A stretch of DNA of 64,000 bases from an uncultured Clostridia bacterium (GTDB lineage: Bacteria; Bacillota; Clostridia; Christensenellales; UBA1242), in contig CALWRJ010000005.1 of the NCBI GenBank assembly GCA_944383915.1, forward strand, positions 19,457 to 83,456, read 5' to 3'. The notes below the pieces were generated by a model. It worked only from the letters and a program-made list of their open reading frames with translations, did no database searches and was not told the DNA's origin. This document shows positions 9,792 to 17,554 of the stretch, piece after piece; position 1 is the stretch's first letter, and every line of letters starts with the position of its first letter. A program made the position numbers and the translations under genes.

Positions 9792-10175
9792 CTAATCCAA
9801 AAAACTCATATAACTATACATTTTTTCCCGCTGTTCAGGAGTAAGCAATGGCGCAACACTGTTTGCCATTTCTTTAATTTTTTCAGCATCAAATGTGCCT
9901 TCGCGTTTTTTCTCCGCAATAAGTCGCATCATCTCGCTTAATAATTCTGGTTCGCTTTTTTCGCTATAATTTGCAATAAAATCTCGTACAGCATCGCCGT
10001 AATCATTTTCAATTTGCTTAAATTCGTCAGTATTTCTAATTTCCTCAAAGTTATTTTTTATATCTTTTTTCACCTCACCCTTTTTATCTTTTGAAACTTT
10101 TTCCTTCTCAAAATTTTTTTCGCTTTCTAAATCGTTACCTACATTTGTGTTTTCACTAAATTCTTTTAAATTCAT
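9792..10175 (-). CDS. small charged protein coupled to the subtilase
   Basis: I do not recognise this 127-residue protein. The first 45 residues are low-complexity and rich in lysine and glutamate. The rest is predicted helical and ends in MANSVAPLLTPEQREKMYSYMSFLD, a compact and probably conserved helical pair. It has no signal peptide or membrane segment. The ATG follows GGCGGTGAAAA. Its stop is one base before the start of the subtilase, so the two are co-transcribed and probably made together. A role as inhibitor, adaptor or substrate of the protease is only inference from position. Confidence 0.7.
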   Translation of the reverse strand: MNLKEFSENTNVGNDLESEKNFEKEKVSKDKKGEVKKDIKNNFEEIRNTDEFKQIENDYGDAVRDFIANYSEKSEPELLSEMMRLIAEKKREGTFDAEKIKEMANSVAPLLTPEQREKMYSYMSFLD

Positions 10176-10198
10176 TTTTCACCGCCTTTCACTAAAAC

Positions 10199-10218
10199 AA
10201 TATATGTCATCATATATT
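10199..10218. promoter_or_regulatory. palindrome in a divergent intergenic region
   Basis: AATATATG and CATATATT arms (8 bases each) flank TCAT. The site lies midway between the start codons of two divergent genes (10175 and 10235), where an operator would be expected. No known regulator consensus was recognised. Confidence 0.4.
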
Positions 10219-10234
10219 AAAGTGGTGATAACTT

Positions 10235-10729
10235 ATGGATATTTTTAGTATAATAAAAAATTTAGGCAGCGAAAATATAAGTGTTTTAATTAATGCTTTA
10301 TCAAAACTTTTTAGTCCATCACAAAACGATAATCCAAATCCCCCTTCGCCACCACCTGAAACAAAATCTTTTGATTTAAGCAACCCTTATTGGTCGTTGC
10401 CCAACTATGCACAAAATGTTAATAATAGTAGTACTATGCAAAACAAAAATCAATGCATAGTACATAATAACAGTGTCAATAATACTAATTTTTACGATAA
10501 TACACAAAAATCAAATCAGAGTTATAGCCAACAACAAAATTATCAATCTGCAGATAATCAACAGCAGACCAATCAAAATGGCGCTAACTTTATAGAAATT
10601 TTAAAAGTACTCCTTCCCCTTTTTACACAAGATGATAAAAATGCAACGCCTATAAAAGCAGAAAATAAAAGTGTAAATAGTGGAGAAAATTTTGAAATTT
10701 TAAAACTTAAAAAAACAAAAGACACATAA
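10235..10729 (+). CDS. small N/Q/S-rich protein carrying two repeat copies
   Basis: I do not recognise this 164-residue protein. It begins with a short helical segment (MDIFSIIKNLGSENISVLINALSKLF), followed by a proline-rich stretch and a long Asn/Gln/Ser-rich low-complexity region. A second short hydrophobic helix (FIEILKVLLPLFTQ) follows near residue 128. Two copies of the dispersed palindrome (10430 to 10439 and 10454 to 10463) are translated as part of the low-complexity region. The ATG follows AAAGTGGTGATAACTT. Its general build (short helix, prolines, low-complexity, repeat) is like that of the 103-residue protein at 28382. Coding is plausible from length and ribosome binding site, but a degenerate or rapidly evolving gene cannot be excluded. 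Confidence 0.6.
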   Translation: MDIFSIIKNLGSENISVLINALSKLFSPSQNDNPNPPSPPPETKSFDLSNPYWSLPNYAQNVNNSSTMQNKNQCIVHNNSVNNTNFYDNTQKSNQSYSQQQNYQSADNQQQTNQNGANFIEILKVLLPLFTQDDKNATPIKAENKSVNSGENFEILKLKKTKDT

Positions 10730-10736
10730 CTGTGTC

Positions 10737-11123
10737 TTACTCTAAATTTTGTAAACGCACGGACTTATTTGTTCGGCGTTTTCTTTTTTGCTCATATCTT
10801 TTTAAAATTAATAAAACATTAAGCGTTACTGCATCTTCAAAATTGCGGATATCTAAACCTAACATTCGTTTAATTTTTTCAAGTCTATAAAGAAGTGTAT
10901 TCCTGTGCACAATTGCATCTTTGCTAGTTTGGAGAATATTTAAGTTGTTTTTAAAAAACAATTCTGCTGTTGTTGTCAATTCATCATCATTGAAAAATTT
11001 TTGTACATTTTCATCTTGTAGCATATTGCTCACACTCCCTAAACTTTGCTCATCAAGGTTTGCAAGCAACTTACCCAAAAGTGATGAATTAATAGAAATT
11101 TTTTCAGTATAATCATTTCTCAT
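10737..11123 (-). CDS. PucR/CdaR-type C-terminal HTH protein
   Basis: This 128-residue protein corresponds to the C-terminal helix-turn-helix of PucR/CdaR regulators. The diagnostic segment is TAELFFKNNLNILQTSKDAIVHRNTLLYRLEKIKRMLGLDI followed by FEDAVTLNVLLIL. The sensory N-terminal domains of full-length PucR proteins are missing; only about 50 residues precede the HTH. The C-terminus is very basic (KRRTNKSVRLQ). It is probably a DNA-binding regulator, but targets are not evident. It converges with the gene at 10235 with only seven bases between stops. The ribosome binding site is a weak AGGT. Confidence 0.8.
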   Translation of the reverse strand: MRNDYTEKISINSSLLGKLLANLDEQSLGSVSNMLQDENVQKFFNDDELTTTAELFFKNNLNILQTSKDAIVHRNTLLYRLEKIKRMLGLDIRNFEDAVTLNVLLILKRYEQKRKRRTNKSVRLQNLE

Positions 11124-11223
11124 TTTTTTACCTAAACTTATTTTTTTATTTTTGTTTTGCTATTAAATAAACATTCATTTCTTTTAAATTTAGTAAAATC
11201 TTAATTTAGTAAATTAAACTTCA

Positions 11224-12213
11224 TTAATTTTTTGAGTCTTTCTTTTTAGAATTTTGTTCAGCATTAACTTGCGTAGACTTCTCTAATTCTTTTTCTTTAT
11301 TTTCGGCTTTTTCGCTCTCTTGTTTATTTACTTCGTCATTTTTAGCATTTTCTTTATCGTTTTTATTATCAACTATTTCTTGTTCTACAGTTGCCTTTTG
11401 AATTTTAGACTTTTCACTCTTAGATTGTTGCTTTGCCTTACTTTGAGAATTTGTCTTTTCCTTAACAATATTTTCAGCGTCTTTTTCTATAGTTTCAAAT
11501 TTTACCTCTACTTTTTCGTCTATTTTAGCTGTCTCTTTCCCTTTCTCTTTGTCCACTAAACTACCAGACTTAATCTCAATAAACTTATTAACAAAGCCCT
11601 CGCAAGATTTACGGTCTGTGCTTGTCATAATTATCACTTTATCTTTTGGAGCGCTATCAAAAAGCTTTAATAAAGCCTTTCTAATTCTCGCCTTTGTGTC
11701 CATATCGTCATACTCCGCCAAAACATCATCGCAAAGCACAATTTCAAGTGGACGCATAGACATACGCGCAATTTGGACAAGACGGCGATCGCTAGAACAA
11801 AGATTTTTCACCTTTTCATCACGGAGTCCTTCAATTCCATACTCTCGTAAAACATTTTCAATTCTCTCTTTTCTTTCGGCTTTGTCTACCTTGTGCACCT
11901 TTAAAGCCCACATTAAATTTTTATAAACGCTTTTGCGCTCAAAGAATACGGCTTTTGTAGATAAATAGCCGAGAGAAACATCGCGAGCAAAATTCACCTT
12001 GTTTACAGGAGTTCCTTTTAAAAGACACTCGCCTTCTTTTGCTTTTTCCAACCCAGCAATTAGACGAATAAGCGCAGTTTTACCACTTCCCGTATCACCA
12101 TAAATGCAAATACGGTCGCCTTTTTTTAATTCTAAATTAATGTCATAAAGCGCACAATAATCTTTGTTGTACGCAAGATTGACACCTTTTAATTCAATAA
12201 TATTTTCAGCCAT
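11224..12213 (-). CDS. ABC-type ATPase with degenerate motifs and K/E-rich tail
   Basis: Residues 1 to about 215 form an ABC ATPase domain with an intact Walker A (GDTGSGKTALIRL). The other motifs are degenerate. The LSGGQ signature position reads LCSSDRRLVQIAR, Walker B ends in CDD rather than DE, and the switch histidine is replaced (MTSTDRKS). Residues from about 220 to 329 are a low-complexity tail of lysine, glutamate, asparagine and alanine. No permease gene is adjacent, and the gene stands alone behind an AAGGAGATT ribosome binding site. It may act as a regulatory or structural ATPase (an FtsE-like role is possible), or as part of a complex encoded elsewhere. The fold is certain, the function is not. 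Confidence 0.8.
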   Translation of the reverse strand: MAENIIELKGVNLAYNKDYCALYDINLELKKGDRICIYGDTGSGKTALIRLIAGLEKAKEGECLLKGTPVNKVNFARDVSLGYLSTKAVFFERKSVYKNLMWALKVHKVDKAERKERIENVLREYGIEGLRDEKVKNLCSSDRRLVQIARMSMRPLEIVLCDDVLAEYDDMDTKARIRKALLKLFDSAPKDKVIIMTSTDRKSCEGFVNKFIEIKSGSLVDKEKGKETAKIDEKVEVKFETIEKDAENIVKEKTNSQSKAKQQSKSEKSKIQKATVEQEIVDNKNDKENAKNDEVNKQESEKAENKEKELEKSTQVNAEQNSKKKDSKN

Positions 12214-12365
12214 TTTAATCTCCTTATTTATTAATAATACACTTTTTAATGAATTTTATCAACTAAATATATTAAACTTTTAAATTATTTAATAAGTAAT
12301 TTTACTAGTCAAAACCAAAAATATTTGTTATAATAATTTATATTAATACTAAACGGAGAAATGAA

Positions 12366-13568
12366 ATGGATTTATTTGAAAAATGTGAAAAATTTTCAAC
12401 AGTGGACAAAGTAAAGGAAATGGGCATTTACCCCTATTTCCACTATCTAGAAAGCGGACAAGATGTTGTCGTAAACATGGAAGGCCACAGAGTTATAATG
12501 ATTGGTAGTAACAACTATCTAGGTTTAACTAGCCACCCCGAAGTTATCGAAGCAGGTATTGAAGCATACAAAAAATATGGTTCTGGTTGTTCTGGTTCGC
12601 GCTTCTTAAACGGAACTTTAGACTTGCATCTTGAATTTGAAAACGAACTTGCTAAATTTTTGCACAAGGACGAAGTTATCACCTTCGGTACAGGTTTTCA
12701 AAGCAATCTCGGAATTATCAGCGCGATTGCTGGGCGCAACGATGTAATTTTATGTGATAAAGAAAACCACGCAAGTATATATGATGGTTGTAGATTAAGT
12801 TATGCAAAAATGTACAGATACAACCACAGCGATATGGAAGATCTAGAGCGTAACCTTCAAAATATTCCACAAGATAAAGGAATACTAATCGTAACCGATG
12901 GTGTATTTTCTATGGGCGGTGATATTTGTAAACTCCCCGAAATTGTTACACTCGCTAAAAAATATGGTGCTCGCGTTATGGTAGATGATGCACACGGACT
13001 TGGAGTTTTCGGTGAACATGGTCGAGGCACTGCAGAATACTTTGGTTTGGAAGACGAAGTAGATATAATCATGGGTACTTTCTCAAAGAGCCTAGCAAGC
13101 CTTGGTGGTTTTATGGCTGCTAAAAAATATGTTGTAGAATATGTAAAACACAATTCGCGCCCTTTCATTTTTTCTGCAAGTATGACACCTGCAAATGTTG
13201 CTTGTGCTTTTGCCGCTCTTAAAATTTTGGAGCGCGAACCCGAGCGTGTAAAACATTTGATGGATATAACAAATTATATGCGCAACGCACTAAAAGAGCG
13301 AAATATCCCTATTCGCGAAAGCGTAGCGCCGATTATTCCTATTAATACCTATGATGACAATCGCACATTCTATGCTTGCAAAGTTTTGTTTGATAAAGGC
13401 GTATATGTAAACCCTGTAGTTAGTCCCGCTGTTCCTGTTGGTGATGCTATTATTCGCACAAGTTACACAGCAACGCATACAAAAGAACTTATGGACGAAG
13501 CAGCAGATATTATTCAAGATGTTTTTGAAAATGATTTACCTAATATGCCAGAATTTAAAATGGACTAA
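12366..13568 (+). CDS. alpha-oxoamine synthase, serine palmitoyltransferase-like PLP enzyme
   Basis: This 400-residue enzyme belongs to the alpha-oxoamine synthase family, which condenses an amino acid with an acyl-CoA using PLP. The Schiff-base lysine is Lys241 in TFSKSLASLGGF. The PLP ring contacts are His135 (NHAS) and Asp207/His210 (VDDAHGLG). The segments YPYFHYLESGQD, GSNNYLGLTSHPEV and SGSRFLNGTLDLH resemble, from memory, the serine palmitoyltransferases of sphingolipid-making Bacteroidetes more than Kbl, whose corresponding motif differs. Glycine C-acetyltransferase is the alternative. No tdh, bio or other lipid gene is adjacent, so context does not decide. The ATG follows CGGAGAA, and the gene has its own terminator. 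Confidence 0.85.
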   Translation: MDLFEKCEKFSTVDKVKEMGIYPYFHYLESGQDVVVNMEGHRVIMIGSNNYLGLTSHPEVIEAGIEAYKKYGSGCSGSRFLNGTLDLHLEFENELAKFLHKDEVITFGTGFQSNLGIISAIAGRNDVILCDKENHASIYDGCRLSYAKMYRYNHSDMEDLERNLQNIPQDKGILIVTDGVFSMGGDICKLPEIVTLAKKYGARVMVDDAHGLGVFGEHGRGTAEYFGLEDEVDIIMGTFSKSLASLGGFMAAKKYVVEYVKHNSRPFIFSASMTPANVACAFAALKILEREPERVKHLMDITNYMRNALKERNIPIRESVAPIIPINTYDDNRTFYACKVLFDKGVYVNPVVSPAVPVGDAIIRTSYTATHTKELMDEAADIIQDVFENDLPNMPEFKMD

Positions 13569-13584
13569 AAAATTAACATTATAA

Positions 13585-13620
13585 AAAGGATATCCTATCA
13601 TTAAGGATACCCTTTATTTT
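13585..13620 (+). terminator. terminator of the PLP enzyme gene
   Basis: AAAGGATATCCT pairs imperfectly with AAGGATACCCTTT, followed by ATTTTTTGTT. Confidence 0.8.
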
Positions 13621-13635
13621 TTGTTGTAATCATAA

Positions 13636-13664
13636 TAAAAAAGAAAGCGAGAAATCTTCTCGCT
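13636..13664 (-). terminator. terminator of the lipoprotein gene
   Basis: On the minus strand AGCGAGAA and TTCTCGCT form a perfect eight-base stem with a three-base loop, followed by TTCTTTTTT. Confidence 0.85.
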
Positions 13665-13758
13665 CTTTTCGTATAGGTCTACACTAAAAGAGTCGCCCGA
13701 GAAAAAAGTCCCGCTTTTTCTTAATTAAAATTGTTTCCTAAAATGAATAATTTTTCAA

Positions 13759-14379
13759 TTATTCTTGAGCCGTAGGAGCAGCTTCAAGTTCATAGTTTTC
13801 AGGGTCAATTACAAACAAGTAAGTTTTAGCGTTTTCAGCTGTGCCATCAAAACTAATTTCAATAGACAAAGTCTTTACAGTATTGTCAATACCTTGGAAC
13901 AAATAATAGTCATAACTTGAATCAACATCATCTTTCTTTGCACCAAAACTACCGTGTTTTACAACTGTTTCAGCTTTGTCTGTACCATAGTTATTTGTAA
14001 TCTTAGCGTAGAAGCCTTCACCCGTTTTTTTATTGTAAGCTACTTTTGCAATCTCCTCTGAAGAAATGTGAATCACAGCAAAGTTCCAAATATCAAGCGT
14101 ATCATATCTCATATTTGGAAGAGTTGCAAACTCCGCATTGTAAGGAACTGTTCCTGTAAGAGTGTAAACTTTCTCAAAACCTTCTTGGTCTGATTCTGTC
14201 CATGTAGTTCCCTTTAATTGATACTCTGTCTTAAAATCATCACCAACAGTACCATTAAAGTCCACTTTGTAAAGTGGGGTTTCGCCACAAGCGGCAAGAC
14301 CAAATACACATGCTAACGCAATAACAATTGCAAAAGCACCGATAGTCAATGTTCTAAACAAACTAGTAGATTTTACCAT
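13759..14379 (-). CDS. predicted lipoprotein of unknown function
   Basis: The first 30 residues are a type II signal peptide with a hydrophobic core, ending in the lipobox GLAAC, so Cys31 is the likely lipidated residue on the outer face of the membrane. The mature 175 residues look like a beta-rich globular domain with no motif I recognise. The ATG follows GAAGAAGAAAG. The gene stands alone between a sigma-A type promoter and a terminator. The signal core resembles that of the lipoprotein at 26777 only in general type. Confidence 0.8.
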   Translation of the reverse strand: MVKSTSLFRTLTIGAFAIVIALACVFGLAACGETPLYKVDFNGTVGDDFKTEYQLKGTTWTESDQEGFEKVYTLTGTVPYNAEFATLPNMRYDTLDIWNFAVIHISSEEIAKVAYNKKTGEGFYAKITNNYGTDKAETVVKHGSFGAKKDDVDSSYDYYLFQGIDNTVKTLSIEISFDGTAENAKTYLFVIDPENYELEAAPTAQE

Positions 14380-14421
14380 TTCTTTCTTCTTCTCTAATTT
14401 TTAACCGTTTAGGTTGATTTT

Positions 14422-14450
14422 AGTATACCCAAAATTATTTAAAATACCAA
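14422..14450 (-). promoter_or_regulatory. putative promoter of the lipoprotein gene
   Basis: TTGGTA (14450 to 14445) and TATACT (14427 to 14422) on the minus strand are separated by 17 bases, 43 bases upstream of the start codon. Confidence 0.55.
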
Positions 14451-14549
14451 ACGATTTTACATAATTTTTCAAAATTTTGCATAAAATTTTTTAATATAGC
14501 ATTATATTTAAACAATATTAAAAATTTTGTATAAAAATTCATTGGGTTT

Positions 14550-15773
14550 TTACATAGTTTGTGCTTTATTTTGTTCTTTTTCTTTTTTATTTAAATCAAA
14601 TTCTGGTAAATTTTGAATAAACTTCTTTAAGTCTTGCATATCAAGTCCTGCAGGAATTGGTTCTTTTATTTCTTTAATATGTTCTTTCATTCCCCATAAA
14701 ATATTTTTTTGTTCATTTATAACTTCATCAACACTATTATACTTATGTATTCCATTAAAATTAGAATTAGTAGCTTCAAACAAATTAATTGAATTATCGT
14801 CTTTAAACACCGTAAAAAAGTGCGCGGACAGCTCGTCCTTCTCGTCAATCTTATAAATACAAAATTGTCTACTTTCGATACCATTTTTATCAAAATAATA
14901 TTTTAAAAAACGGCTTGTATCACAGCAATTAAAAACTCTATTCTCTAAAATTTCACCTATACTTGCAGTACGGTAGTTTGTTTGCATACCATCATAATTT
15001 TTGCGAAAAGTATTAGTTTCTTTATCCATATAACCATAATTAAAGTTTATATCCAAAAACAAAAGAAGTTCGTCCATACTATTCACATCGTCTAATTTGG
15101 TTGGAAACTTATGTAAATTATATAAATCTTGATAGAAGTAAAAACACCTATTTACTAATTTTTTAGTGTCTAAAGAAGTTGTGCAAATATCTTTTATACT
15201 CATTTTTTCAATTTTAGCCAAATAGTCTACAATATAAAAATTAAATTCTGGTTTAAATCCACTTATATTATTTTCATTATTTATAAAATCGTCTAAAAAT
15301 GTTATAGGGTTTTCTCTCCCTTTAACTCGTTTAAGTACACTAATTACAAAATTATTTCTCATTTGATTATCTTGTGAAAATATGCCGAATCTTTCGTTTA
15401 GTAAATACCATACAATCCCATCACGCATCCACCACGCTGGCAAGTTTTCTCCACTTTTAATATGATTTAAAACATTATTTGTATAAGACTTAATAATCTC
15501 GGTGCGTTCGGTTTTCTCGCTCATCGTGTTAGCAACATTCCACTTAAAAAATAGAGTGTTGTCCGCCTTTTCAAATTCATCTACTTTGCGCTTACCTATA
15601 AAAACGAGATTAACCCTATCTTTTTTTGCATAATCGCCTAATTTTGTATCGATAAACTCCCTATCGTCTGCCAAATTTTTTAAAAGTCCATCGACATTTT
15701 TACAATTTTCTTTATCACCATAAATAGAGAAAACTTCATTTTCTCCTAATAAATCTAAATCTTGATACTTCAT
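14550..15773 (-). CDS. orphan protein with transglutaminase-like C-terminal region
   Basis: I do not recognise the 407-residue protein as a whole. Near residue 280 to 345 the run EILENRVFNCCDTSRFLKYY, then IESRQFCIYKI and SAHFFTVFKDD, looks like a transglutaminase or papain-like core, with Cys near 288 and His near 318; Asn or Asp in LFEATNS could be the third residue. Around residues 110 to 130, LPAWWMRDGIVWYLLNE resembles the helix after the zinc motif of peptidase MA-like proteins, but I see no HEXXH. There is no signal peptide, and the C-terminus is lysine-rich. The ATG follows AAGGAGTC. Two possibilities are a cysteine peptidase and an inactive binding protein. Confidence 0.65.
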   Translation of the reverse strand: MKYQDLDLLGENEVFSIYGDKENCKNVDGLLKNLADDREFIDTKLGDYAKKDRVNLVFIGKRKVDEFEKADNTLFFKWNVANTMSEKTERTEIIKSYTNNVLNHIKSGENLPAWWMRDGIVWYLLNERFGIFSQDNQMRNNFVISVLKRVKGRENPITFLDDFINNENNISGFKPEFNFYIVDYLAKIEKMSIKDICTTSLDTKKLVNRCFYFYQDLYNLHKFPTKLDDVNSMDELLLFLDINFNYGYMDKETNTFRKNYDGMQTNYRTASIGEILENRVFNCCDTSRFLKYYFDKNGIESRQFCIYKIDEKDELSAHFFTVFKDDNSINLFEATNSNFNGIHKYNSVDEVINEQKNILWGMKEHIKEIKEPIPAGLDMQDLKKFIQNLPEFDLNKKEKEQNKAQTM

Positions 15774-15795
15774 ATTTGACTCCTTAACTTAATTA

Positions 15796-15824
15796 AGTAT
15801 AGCAAATTTACCTTAAGTAGTCAA
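15796..15824 (-). promoter_or_regulatory. sigma-A type promoter of the transglutaminase-like gene
   Basis: TTGACT (15824 to 15819) and TATACT (15801 to 15796) on the minus strand have a 17-base spacer, 23 bases before the start codon. The -10 box runs into the small palindrome ACTTAATTAAGT. Confidence 0.75.
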
Positions 15825-15861
15825 TTTAAAAATTAGTTCGCGTTAGATTTCGGCTTGCACT

Positions 15862-15900
15862 TTTTATTAAAACAAAAAACAGGGTTACCCCTGCTTTTGT
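15862..15900 (-). terminator. second terminator hairpin downstream of rplA
   Basis: On the minus strand CAGGG and CCCTG (15880 to 15893) form a stem followed by TTTTTTGTTTT. The flanks, including GCGTAACAAAA before and TTTTTTGTTTTAAT after the stem, are like those of the hairpin at 16030, so one looks like a duplicate of the other. Confidence 0.7.
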
Positions 15901-16027
15901 TACGCTTTTCTTTTGACAGGACTTGTTCGGTCTGTCGTCTTTCGTTCCTTATTTAGACTTGACACTTTTTAGTACTATAATATAGATTTTTGTCCGCACT
16001 TCGCCAGACTATGTTCCCTAGCATTAA

Positions 16028-16055
16028 AACAAAAAACGGGATATACCCGTTTTTG
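16028..16055 (-). terminator. terminator of the rpmG-secE-nusG-rplK-rplA operon
   Basis: AAAAACGGG and CCCGTTTTT (16032 to 16054) form a stem with a five-base loop directly after the rplA stop, followed on the minus strand by TTGTTTTAAT. It suggests the operon ends without rplJ-rplL. Confidence 0.85.
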
Positions 16056-16730
16056 TTACGCTTGCACTTTAATGCCAGGACCCATAGTGCTCGCCATTGT
16101 TACGCTACGGAGGTATGTACCTTTTGCAGCAGCTGGCTTAGCCCTAATAATTGCGTCCATAAGTGCTGTATAGTTTTCCATAAGTTTGTCTGCGCCAAAA
16201 CTTATTTTACCGATTGGACAGTGAACGATATTGTCCTTGTCAAGACGGTATTCAACTTTACCAGCACGAACATCGTTGATTGCTTTTGTAATGTCTGTTG
16301 TAACAGTACCACTCTTTACATTTGGCATCAAACCTTTAGGTCCAAGCACGCGTGCTACTCTACCAATTGCACCAAACATATCAGGTGTTGTAATGCAGAC
16401 ATCAAAGTCTAGCCAACCACCTGCGATTTTAGCAACGATTTCCTCAGCGCCAACATAATCAGCACCAGCCTTTGTTGCCTCGTCTGCTTTGTCACCCTTT
16501 GCAATTACCAAAATACGAACTTTTTTACCTGTTCCTGCAGGCAAAACAACTGTACCACGGACTTGTTGGTCCGCTTTTTGTCCGTCTACACCTAATTTGA
16601 TGTGGAGTTCTAGAGTTTCGTCAAACTTTGCAGTTGCAGTTTTGATAGCAAGGTCGATTGCTTCCTTTGGTGAGTAAAGTTTGCCAGCATCAACTAATTT
16701 TAATGCTTCGATATGTTTCTTTCCAGCCAT
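16056..16730 (-). CDS. rplA: 50S ribosomal protein L1
   Basis: L1 binds 23S rRNA at the L1 stalk and often represses its own operon. The protein is a full-length 224 residues, with typical segments [18 protein letters not shown] near the N-terminus, [28 protein letters not shown] in domain II and [20 protein letters not shown] at the C-terminus. The ATG follows GGGAGGTAAAGTAAT. It begins one base after rplK stops. A terminator follows directly, so the usual downstream genes rplJ and rplL are not part of this operon. Confidence 0.97.
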   Translation of the reverse strand: MAGKKHIEALKLVDAGKLYSPKEAIDLAIKTATAKFDETLELHIKLGVDGQKADQQVRGTVVLPAGTGKKVRILVIAKGDKADEATKAGADYVGAEEIVAKIAGGWLDFDVCITTPDMFGAIGRVARVLGPKGLMPNVKSGTVTTDITKAINDVRAGKVEYRLDKDNIVHCPIGKISFGADKLMENYTALMDAIIRAKPAAAKGTYLRSVTMASTMGPGIKVQA

Positions 16731-16731
16731 A

Positions 16732-17178
16732 TTACTTTACCTCCCCTTCATCATCCTCAACTGTTACACCCATACTGCGAGCAGTCCCCGCAATCATAGA
16801 CATAGCCGCTTCAATAGACGCCGCGTTTAAGTCTGGCATCTTAGTCTCTGCGATTTGACGAATTTGTGATTTTTTAATTGTACCAGCATTAATTTTAGGT
16901 GTTTTAGCGCTACCCTTTTCAATGCCGACTACTTTCTTAATTAAAACTGCTGCAGGTGGAGTTTTGTAAATAATGTCAAAACTGCGGTCTGCATAAATGT
17001 TGATGATTACAGGAATAATCATACCTACTTGGTTTGCGGTTGCATCGTTGAATTGCTTAATGAAAGCACCGATGTTTACACCGTGTGGTCCAAGTGCACC
17101 ACCTAACTGTTGACCAGCGGTTGCCTTACCAGCAGGCAACTGTGCTTTAACAACAGCAACAGGTTTTCTTTCTGCCAT
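16732..17178 (-). CDS. rplK: 50S ribosomal protein L11
   Basis: L11 forms the base of the GTPase-associated stalk with 23S rRNA. The conserved [32 protein letters not shown] and the C-terminal [13 protein letters not shown] are present. The ATG at 17178 is used because GGAGG sits eight bases upstream. A TTG five codons earlier overlaps that ribosome binding site. The length becomes 148 residues; the usual is about 141. The 376-base gap before it holds a leader hairpin and the cloverleaf element. Confidence 0.97.
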   Translation of the reverse strand: MAERKPVAVVKAQLPAGKATAGQQLGGALGPHGVNIGAFIKQFNDATANQVGMIIPVIINIYADRSFDIIYKTPPAAVLIKKVVGIEKGSAKTPKINAGTIKKSQIRQIAETKMPDLNAASIEAAMSMIAGTARSMGVTVEDDEGEVK

Positions 17179-17384
17179 ATAGTTTTCCTCCAATGTGGTA
17201 AAAGCGAGTGTGCAGTTAAGAAAATTTCTGCACTCTCTCCCACGAATATGTTTAACGCTAGCGCGTATAAACCAAAATAAATTGAATTTAGATGTTGAAA
17301 TTTATTATATTAATTAAATAAATTATAATGTTCTGCTTAAATTTACTTCATTAACAATGAAATCAAACATCTACACTTCATAGT
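17179..17384 (-). promoter_or_regulatory. leader region of rplK with hairpin
   Basis: In the minus-strand leader, GAGTGCAG and CTGCACACTC (17190 to 17245) can form an imperfect stem shortly before the rplK ribosome binding site. It is preceded by CGTGGGAG. Such structure could serve L1 autoregulation, but I could not identify the L1 site with certainty. The remainder is AT-rich. Confidence 0.35.
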
Positions 17385-17477
17385 GGGTGCCCGCCACGCG
17401 TATGCGAATGCATACGGGCGCGGGAAGCGCCAACCGCCAGCGCTAAAAATTTTAGCGCGCGGGCGTGGCGGGCACCG
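17385..17477. repeat. GC-rich cloverleaf-like inverted-repeat element between nusG and rplK
   Basis: A perfect 14-base outer stem (GGTGCCCGCCACGC with its complement at the other end, about 17386 to 17400 and 17463 to 17476) encloses three further hairpins: CGTATGC/GCATACG, GGCGC/GCGCC and GCGCTAAAA/TTTTAGCGC. The composition is far more GC-rich than its surroundings. It looks like a small mobile or repetitive extragenic element, or a structured RNA. Confidence 0.75.
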
Positions 17478-17554
17478 TAATAGTTACGCTCGCTTTTACT
17501 TATTATAAATATTACCGCAAAAGCATGAGCGCAAAATATAGTTAAATGCGCATA

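Noticed and set aside
13690-13735. GC-rich pairings (GAGTCGCCCGAG and GTCCCGCTTTTT) after the PLP enzyme gene
   Set aside because: The arms do not match well enough to call a second terminator in addition to the two listed.
15960-16010. Third short hairpin or small gene between the two terminators after rplA
   Set aside because: No frame with a ribosome binding site and no stable stem was found, only AGTACTATAAT, which resembles the repeat weakly.
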